Source of the DNA: Methylococcaceae bacterium
GTDB taxonomy: Bacteria; Pseudomonadota; Gammaproteobacteria; Methylococcales; Methylomonadaceae
Reading direction: 5' to 3'
Length of the DNA: 19,595 nucleotides
Assembly (NCBI GenBank): GCA_947506075.1
Contig: CANNNN010000009.1
Coordinates: 1-19,595 of the forward strand
The notes under the pieces are model-generated. The model had not been told where the DNA came from, ran no database searches, and saw only the letters and a program-made list of their open reading frames with translations. Below are positions 14,056 through 19,595 of the stretch, one piece after another. Both the position numbers and the translations under genes were made by a program. Numbering within the stretch: the stretch's first letter is position 1; each line of letters starts with the position of its first letter.

Positions 14056-15501
14056 TTAAGGCGTTAAGCCTTGGCCAATAGTAACCACTTTTAGAGCGTT
14101 GGTGCCGCCCTGCTCACCTTCCAGATCGCCTTTAGTGATAATGAAGGTATCACCCTTTACAGCAACCCCGCGTTTTTTTAGTTTGGCTATGATCGCCCGG
14201 TTTATTTCCGCATGGTCGGTAGCGTCATGCTTGAAAAGTACCGGAAAAACCCCCCGAAACAGCGTGACTCTGCCCAATGTTTCAGGATGAGGGCTGAATG
14301 CAAAAATCGGAATGCCCGAGCTGATTCTGGACATCCATAAAGGTGTAGAACCTGATTCGGTTAATGCCGCAATGCCGTTGACCTTGCTATGGTTGGCCAG
14401 GTACATGGTTGACATAGCGATAGCTTCATCGACATGCTCAAATTGTTGATCAATACGATGCGTAGAAACACGAACTACCGGTTGCTTTTCCGCTTCGATA
14501 CAAACACGGTTCATTGCTTCAATGGCTTTAATCGGATATTTACCCGAAGCCGTTTCAGCAGACAACATGATTACATCAGTACCGTCATAAACCGCATTGG
14601 CAACATCGAATACTTCGGCGCGAGTTGGAATCGGGTTTTCTATCATTGACTCCATCATTTGTGTAGCGGTAATCGCAACACGATTAAGTTCTCTGGTGCG
14701 TTTAATCAACATTTTTTGCACGGCAGGAAGATTGGCATCGCCAATTTCCACGCCGAGATCACCACGGGCAACCATCACGGCATCCGATGCCAGAATAATT
14801 TCGTCCATAACATTAGGCACTATGGCTTCTGCACGCTCAACTTTTGACACGATACCGGCATTACAACCTGCGGCAACTAACAAGCGACGTGCTTCATGAA
14901 GATCTTCAGCGCAACGTGGAAATGAGATAGCAACATAATCGCATTTCATGATCGCAATTGTCTTGATATCTTCCTTGTCCTTATCGGTTAAGGCAGCAGC
15001 AGAAAGTCCGCCGCCCATCAAGTTGATACCTTTATTATTAGACAGGTCGCCACCGACGACAACCGTACAATTAACGCGCATGTTTTCGACATTGATCACG
15101 TCAAGCACGATACGACCGTCATCAAGCAATAATCTGCTACCGGGCTTAACTTCCAAAGCCAATGGCTCATAAGTAATACCGACTTGAGTATTATCGCCTG
15201 CTAAAGGATCAAGATTGATATCAAGAGCAAAATCCTGCCCTTCATCCAAACGTACCTTAGTGTCTTTAAAGCGGGCAATGCGGATTTTAGGTCCTTGCAA
15301 ATCAGCCAAAATACCGACCAGTCTGCCGGTTTTCTCGCTAAGCGCGCGGACAGCATTAGCTCTATTAATGTGATCTTCAGCAGAACCATGAGAAAAGTTC
15401 ATCCGTACAAAATCTACGCCCGCTTCAAACATGCCTTCGAGTACGCCGGGCTTATCCGTAGCCGGACCCAGTGTGGCTAAAATTTTGGTTCTTCTTAACA
15501 T
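14056..15501 (-). CDS. pyk: Pyruvate kinase
   Basis: A 481-residue enzyme that converts phosphoenolpyruvate and ADP to pyruvate and ATP, the last step of glycolysis. The N-terminus RRTKILATLGPATDKP and VRMNFSHG, the catalytic Lys220 and Glu222 in IVSKVERAEAI, the metal-binding MVARGDLGVEIG and the ATQMMESMIENPIPTRAE signature are all present. The C-terminal regulatory domain ends in TIGQGLTP. Length is normal for the bacterial enzyme. It follows gap with a 14-bp gap, so both are one operon driven from the promoter ahead of gap and ended by the terminator at 13956-13996. No clear Shine-Dalgarno precedes the ATG, so translation may be coupled to gap. Confidence 0.97.
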   Translation of the reverse strand: MLRRTKILATLGPATDKPGVLEGMFEAGVDFVRMNFSHGSAEDHINRANAVRALSEKTGRLVGILADLQGPKIRIARFKDTKVRLDEGQDFALDINLDPLAGDNTQVGITYEPLALEVKPGSRLLLDDGRIVLDVINVENMRVNCTVVVGGDLSNNKGINLMGGGLSAAALTDKDKEDIKTIAIMKCDYVAISFPRCAEDLHEARRLLVAAGCNAGIVSKVERAEAIVPNVMDEIILASDAVMVARGDLGVEIGDANLPAVQKMLIKRTRELNRVAITATQMMESMIENPIPTRAEVFDVANAVYDGTDVIMLSAETASGKYPIKAIEAMNRVCIEAEKQPVVRVSTHRIDQQFEHVDEAIAMSTMYLANHSKVNGIAALTESGSTPLWMSRISSGIPIFAFSPHPETLGRVTLFRGVFPVLFKHDATDHAEINRAIIAKLKKRGVAVKGDTFIITKGDLEGEQGGTNALKVVTIGQGLTP

Positions 15502-15515
15502 TAGTGGGTAATCCG

Positions 15516-16529
15516 TTATTTTGCGTTAACTAAAGCAATAGTGGTGTCCAACATGCGATTTGAAAAACCCCATTCGTTGTCATACCAGGATAGTACCTTT
15601 ACCAGGCTGCCATTCATCACTTTAGTCAAGGCTGAGTCATAAATTGACGATGCAGGGTTATGATTAAAATCAATAGAAACCAACGGCAAGGTGTTGAATT
15701 CCAGTATGCCTTTTAATGGGCCTTCGGAGGCTGTTTTCAGGATTTGGTCAATTTCTTCTTTAGTAGTATTTCTAGCCGCTTGAAAGGTTAAATCAACAAC
15801 GGAAACATTAATAGTCGGCACGCGCATCGCAAAACCATCCATTTTTCCAACCAGCTCAGGCAATACCAAGCCAACAGCGGCGGCTGCACCGGTTTTTGTT
15901 GGAATCATTGATTGCGTGGCTGATCGCGCACGATGTAAATCGCTGTGATAAACATCAGTCAAAACCTGGTCGTTAGTATACGAATGGATAGTGGTCATTA
16001 AACCGTGAACCACGCCAACAGTGTCCAGCAAAGGCTTAACTAATGGCGCCAAGCAGTTGGTTGTGCATGAGGCATTAGAGATAACGGTATCAGATGCTTT
16101 CAACGTTTCGTGGTTGACGCCATAAACGATAGTGGCATCGACATCGCTGCCGCCGGGCGAGGAAATAACAACCTTTTTTGCGCCGGCAGTAATATGCGCG
16201 GAAGCTTTGGCTTTGCTGGCAAACAAACCAGTACATTCATGAACCACCTCAATACCCAATTCTGCCCATGGGAGTTTTGAAGGGTCTCTTTCAGAGAAAA
16301 CTTTGATCTTATCGCCGTTGATAACGATGTAATCGCCGTCAACACTCACTTCGAAAGGGAATTTTCCATGCACTGAATCGTATTTAGTCAGGTGGGCATT
16401 GGTATTAGCGTCACCTAAATCATTGATAGCAACAATTTGAATCTCATTGGTACGGCCTGACTCATATAATGCGCGGACGATATTGCGTCCAATACGACCA
16501 TAACCATTGATTGCTACTTTAATTGGCAT
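15516..16529 (-). CDS. gap: Glyceraldehyde-3-phosphate dehydrogenase
   Basis: A 337-residue enzyme oxidising glyceraldehyde 3-phosphate to 1,3-bisphosphoglycerate. The Rossmann start KVAINGYGRIGRN, the nucleophile Cys155 in SNASCTTNCLAP and His182 in TIHSYTNDQ are in place, as is WYDNEWGFSNRMLD near the end. Asp37 in AINDLGD favours NAD over NADP. Length is typical. GGAG lies 8 bp ahead of the ATG. As the first gene of a gap-pyk operon it supplies lower glycolysis; in a methanotroph this would serve the ribulose monophosphate route, but that depends on the host assignment. Confidence 0.97.
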   Translation of the reverse strand: MPIKVAINGYGRIGRNIVRALYESGRTNEIQIVAINDLGDANTNAHLTKYDSVHGKFPFEVSVDGDYIVINGDKIKVFSERDPSKLPWAELGIEVVHECTGLFASKAKASAHITAGAKKVVISSPGGSDVDATIVYGVNHETLKASDTVISNASCTTNCLAPLVKPLLDTVGVVHGLMTTIHSYTNDQVLTDVYHSDLHRARSATQSMIPTKTGAAAAVGLVLPELVGKMDGFAMRVPTINVSVVDLTFQAARNTTKEEIDQILKTASEGPLKGILEFNTLPLVSIDFNHNPASSIYDSALTKVMNGSLVKVLSWYDNEWGFSNRMLDTTIALVNAK

Positions 16530-16603
16530 AAATATACTCCAGAGTGATGAAATGAAAACTTACAAAAATAGATAGTCCTTAAGACTCCCAAAAATTTCGA
16601 GGA

Positions 16604-16632
16604 ATTGTACCAAGTGTAAGCCGATTAGTCTA
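16604..16632 (-). promoter_or_regulatory. Candidate promoter of gap-pyk
   Basis: On the - strand, TAGACT (16632-16627) and TACAAT (16609-16604) are 17 bp apart; they match the -35 and -10 consensus at four and five of six positions. The predicted transcript would have a leader of about 65-70 nt before the gap ATG. Confidence 0.5.
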
Positions 16633-16737
16633 TTGACCTAGAAAATGAGGAGGGTGAATTAGAGTAATATCGACAATGAGCTGCGCCAAGTCTTCGTGCT
16701 GATAATCTTCTGAGCTTTTTCGTGTTCTTAGCGACAT
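16630..16737 (-). CDS. Possible 35-residue protein after cyaA
   Basis: A short frame starts with ATG at 16737, 9 bp after the cyaA stop, and ends at a TAG that is part of the gap -35 candidate. The protein is polar and acidic (MSLRTRKSSEDYQHEDLAQ) with a hydrophobic end (IVDITLIHPPHFLG). GAG lies 2-3 bp ahead of the ATG, too close for a good ribosome binding site, though translation could be coupled to cyaA. It may be a chance frame. No family is recognised. Confidence 0.2.
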   Translation of the reverse strand: MSLRTRKSSEDYQHEDLAQLIVDITLIHPPHFLGQ

Positions 16738-16746
16738 TACTCATTA

Positions 16747-19554
16747 TCAACTATTAAATTTAGCCTCTATTTTTTGTTTATAGTTTAAATAATGGATAGT
16801 ACGCAGCTGTTCAGGATTATCGATGCGGAATGCAGAAAGAGGCAGATCTATATCTGTGATATGAACCGGATAAGTCATCTTGCCATCCCGAAATTGGATT
16901 ATATGCTGATAGGCCGCCTGGAAGACCTGATTGCCGTGGTCTAGCGAGGAAAACTCCTGTTCATTACAGTAGATCGTATAAACAATACCCTTGTGGGTGT
17001 CTTCCCCGGTGATCCGCAGGTTTAATTCGTAGTCTGATGAGGTCGCTTTCAGTGACGCCGGATAATGCGCATAGTTATTGCCGTGGCCTTTTTTTATTTC
17101 GTGATATTCAACCATCAAAAGCTCCTCAAAAAAACTGCGGCTTAAAATAGCCTCTAAAAAAACAGCATATTGATTCAATAAATACCCCGGATTTGCATGC
17201 TCATGCTGCTGGACAAACAAAGCACCTTTTTCGTCAACAATATACACGGTAATGTCTGCATTGTTCTCAACGTAAAAAAGCTGAATCGTTTGCGGTTTAT
17301 TCAACGCATAAACAAGATTGATGGGCGTATTTTCTAGAACAGGCGGCTCAAAATGAACATTGCTGAAATGTTGCTGAGGGCGGGATAGATGGTTTAATAA
17401 CGCTTTTTCTGTGCTCAGTTCCTTGAACCCTAGGATTTTATTAAGGCTTTGGAATACATAAAACGAGCTTCCGCCAGGCAAAATATAACGAGGCACATGC
17501 TTATCACGCTGGCTGAAGAAAAATTTACCCAGAATGTTAAATACGGTCTCAACACGAAGAATAATGGCGCTGGCCCGGGCTGGGGTGTGGCAAACAAATT
17601 TCAACTTACTTAATGCCAGCGGATTTTTGTTGTTATTAATGATGTCGGTAAAACAGTTAAATAGCCCGCCCAGACCGTCCTCTTGGCTGGTTGTGATTTC
17701 GCTCCAGCTGGACAGTGAAATCCTGCTTATGCTTTGAATAAAACACCTGCGACCCTTGCCGTAACTGAGCAGATCGGAGCGCTCACTGATGACGCACAAG
17801 TCCTCGTCATCAGAGATACCCATATTGATAATAATCAATGAGTTTAGCGGCGTCTTGATGGTTTGGTAGGCGGTCAGTGGAGGATCGTAGTTAAAGCTTT
17901 TGGTTAAAAAAAGATTGATCTGCTTCAAGGTAGAATACAGTTCTTCGTTCGGCATTTTAAGTGAGTGTGAACTGAAGCGGAGCTGCAGTTGCTTGTGATA
18001 AAGGCCATTGATAACCAACCAGCAAAGCACTTCAATTAAAGTCCGGCATTTTTGTATCGGCTCGAAATCTGCGGCATTAGTCATCTGCACCGTATTCAGA
18101 TACAAAGCCCACCCGTCATTGCCTTCCGGCTGTCGATTTTCGACGATGGATAAGACCTGCTCTTTTGAGTGAACTTCCGAACGCGTAGTAATAATTTCAA
18201 TCTTACCCGGCTTTTTTTCTAAAAATGAATGGAGCTTTCGTCCGATTAATTTAAGATCGTTACTGGTTTCCTGATTTTGAGCGACGTAATCCCTGGCAAA
18301 GCCCATGATCATGCGATAACAGTGGGTCAATTGTTGCAAAATAACCGCGTGTTCCGAGGTTGCCTTTTGTATATTCCAATGGCGCAGATGCCTAAGCTCT
18401 TCAAGGGTGGATACAGGCCAGTTCCACTGTTTGGCAATCGCTTGCATGTATTGCTCTCTAATGACTCGAGTCTTAGAGTCCATGGTGTGGGCAGATGAGC
18501 CCATCACTTTTAAGTAAAAGCTTTGCCTGGCCAAGGCCAATCGAAGGGGGCTATAGGTTTTTTGCAGGTAGTTTTCAACTTTCTGGTAAATCAGCAAATA
18601 CGGATCAAGATCGGTCGTTAAAAAATTCCCCTGATAAACGGCTATTTTTATGTCCTGACATAGCCACCTAGTCTCAGGATATTCGCTGGCATAGCATTCC
18701 ATCAACAACAGTTTCAATAATGACTTGTGCGGTGAGTGCAGTGATTTATAAAGATGCCAAAGGGTAGCGCTGGTAAATTCTTCAGCCGGCACTGCGTCAA
18801 AGCCGCCAAAATCGATCAATTCCTGCTCATTTATGAAAAGATTATCGACTATATGCCTGATATAACTCGTATAATTAGCTTCCTGATGGGGAGGAACCAG
18901 CCACCAAGCAGGACTTTTCCCGGCAATATAAATGGCTGTTCGGTAAAACTCTTCAAGCAACAGATAATGCTGGGTTTGACCACTGCTTTCTGAAGAAATA
19001 GGGGCGTTATGGCCGAGCCGAAACTGCTTGCTGTCCATTAAAAAAAAATGAACTTCCAGTCCCAGCGATGCAGCCCATAACTCTATTTCCGAGGCTTTTT
19101 TTTGCAGCTCATCTATCTCGGAGGCTAATAAATCGGATTGATGGCATATCCAAATATCCATATCGCTAGTTTTTGAAAAAGCGATACTGCCGACACTGCC
19201 CATTAAAAACAGACCTTCAATCGGATAAATATGGGAAGCCAAACGGGTGTAATTGAAATTCTTTGCCAGTTGCCGCGCGGCACTTATGGCCTGATTACCG
19301 GGATTGTATTCGGGTATTCCCGCTGGAGTGGCAGAAGAAATAAAGCCTGGCAAGTTCGGTAAGTTGCAATGAAACAGCAGTGGCAAGATATCTAAAAACA
19401 CCCGCTGCCGAGGCTGTAAAAAATCCCGAACTCGCTGCTCGCGCAGGCGATTTAAACGTTTAAAGCGGTGTTTGATCGTTTGCAGGTCCTGCCTGCCGAT
19501 ATCTTCGCCGGGCGATCCTAAATAAATAGCGGGCTCTGGATGTGGTTTATTCAT
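16747..19554 (-). CDS. cyaA: Class I adenylate cyclase
   Basis: A 935-residue enzyme making cAMP from ATP. The N-terminal catalytic domain has the class I pattern: LMGSVGSIAFSKTSDMDIWICHQ (about 117-139), with the nucleotidyltransferase Gly-Ser and the metal-binding Asp131/Asp133, then LWAASLGLEVHFFLMD and HYLLLEEFYRTAIYIAGK. These match E. coli CyaA closely in order and spacing. The C-terminal half, more divergent, corresponds to the regulatory region that in enterobacteria responds to the phosphotransferase system. Length is slightly above the E. coli 848 residues. A perfect TATAAT lies upstream (- strand 19582-19577); its -35 partner would fall outside the window. No clear Shine-Dalgarno precedes the ATG. 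A CRP-type receptor is expected elsewhere in the genome. Confidence 0.95.
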   Translation of the reverse strand: MNKPHPEPAIYLGSPGEDIGRQDLQTIKHRFKRLNRLREQRVRDFLQPRQRVFLDILPLLFHCNLPNLPGFISSATPAGIPEYNPGNQAISAARQLAKNFNYTRLASHIYPIEGLFLMGSVGSIAFSKTSDMDIWICHQSDLLASEIDELQKKASEIELWAASLGLEVHFFLMDSKQFRLGHNAPISSESSGQTQHYLLLEEFYRTAIYIAGKSPAWWLVPPHQEANYTSYIRHIVDNLFINEQELIDFGGFDAVPAEEFTSATLWHLYKSLHSPHKSLLKLLLMECYASEYPETRWLCQDIKIAVYQGNFLTTDLDPYLLIYQKVENYLQKTYSPLRLALARQSFYLKVMGSSAHTMDSKTRVIREQYMQAIAKQWNWPVSTLEELRHLRHWNIQKATSEHAVILQQLTHCYRMIMGFARDYVAQNQETSNDLKLIGRKLHSFLEKKPGKIEIITTRSEVHSKEQVLSIVENRQPEGNDGWALYLNTVQMTNAADFEPIQKCRTLIEVLCWLVINGLYHKQLQLRFSSHSLKMPNEELYSTLKQINLFLTKSFNYDPPLTAYQTIKTPLNSLIIINMGISDDEDLCVISERSDLLSYGKGRRCFIQSISRISLSSWSEITTSQEDGLGGLFNCFTDIINNNKNPLALSKLKFVCHTPARASAIILRVETVFNILGKFFFSQRDKHVPRYILPGGSSFYVFQSLNKILGFKELSTEKALLNHLSRPQQHFSNVHFEPPVLENTPINLVYALNKPQTIQLFYVENNADITVYIVDEKGALFVQQHEHANPGYLLNQYAVFLEAILSRSFFEELLMVEYHEIKKGHGNNYAHYPASLKATSSDYELNLRITGEDTHKGIVYTIYCNEQEFSSLDHGNQVFQAAYQHIIQFRDGKMTYPVHITDIDLPLSAFRIDNPEQLRTIHYLNYKQKIEAKFNS

Positions 19555-19576
19555 CGTAACTGTTATTTATAACGAG

Positions 19577-19582
19577 ATTATA
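19577..19582 (-). promoter_or_regulatory. -10 box of the cyaA promoter
   Basis: TATAAT, a perfect -10 hexamer, lies 22 bp ahead of the cyaA ATG on the - strand. The -35 box would lie beyond the right edge, so the promoter cannot be confirmed. Confidence 0.4.
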
Positions 19583-19595
19583 CTTAACCGTGCAG

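Noticed and set aside
1..19595. CRISPR arrays, tRNA or rRNA genes, insertion sequences with transposases, prophage genes
   Set aside because: None were seen on either strand; the window is mainly chromosomal housekeeping and regulatory genes.

Overview
The window looks like chromosomal DNA from a gammaproteobacterium of moderate G+C, plausibly a Methylococcales-type methanotroph. That placement is inference. It rests on the gammaproteobacterial order yciO - M50 protease - scpA - scpB - rluB, a class I adenylate cyclase, a fused XrtA/EpsI exosortase and a gap-pyk pair. No gene in the window proves methanotrophy.

Left block (1-3843, + strand): the 3' end of a YciO/Sua5-family gene, a rhomboid-sized M50 site-2 protease, the condensin partners ScpA and ScpB, and the 23S rRNA pseudouridine synthase RluB. 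Low-complexity ends and short repeat-like hairpins lie at the scpA/scpB and scpB/rluB junctions, and rluB starts inside scpB. A 13-bp perfect hairpin follows rluB, then about 430 bp without a clear gene and an orphan coiled-coil gene.

Middle block (4748-9037): a CzcA-type RND permease on the - strand, overlapped at its 3' end by a lipase-like alpha/beta hydrolase that is split by a frameshift at a run of seven G. No adaptor or outer-membrane channel gene is present. The 544 bp upstream hold two decayed-looking interspersed repeats.

Regulatory and small-protein block (9038-10454): a LexA-type self-cleaving repressor, followed 14 bp later by a 51-residue one-helix membrane protein. Facing it is a 57-residue membrane protein with its own well-formed promoter, an operator-like palindrome over the -35 box and a terminator. 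Both small genes have good ribosome binding sites and are easily missed by length cut-offs.

Right block (10455-19595): a stand-alone XrtA exosortase fused to EpsI, a leucine-rich-repeat protein kinase of eukaryotic-like type, an unexplained segment of about 200 bp open on both strands, the glycolytic gap-pyk operon with promoter and terminator, and class I adenylate cyclase. The most interesting leads are the lexA-linked small membrane proteins with a shared promoter motif, the LRR-kinase, the unexplained 13.7-13.95 kb segment and the homopolymer frameshift in the hydrolase.
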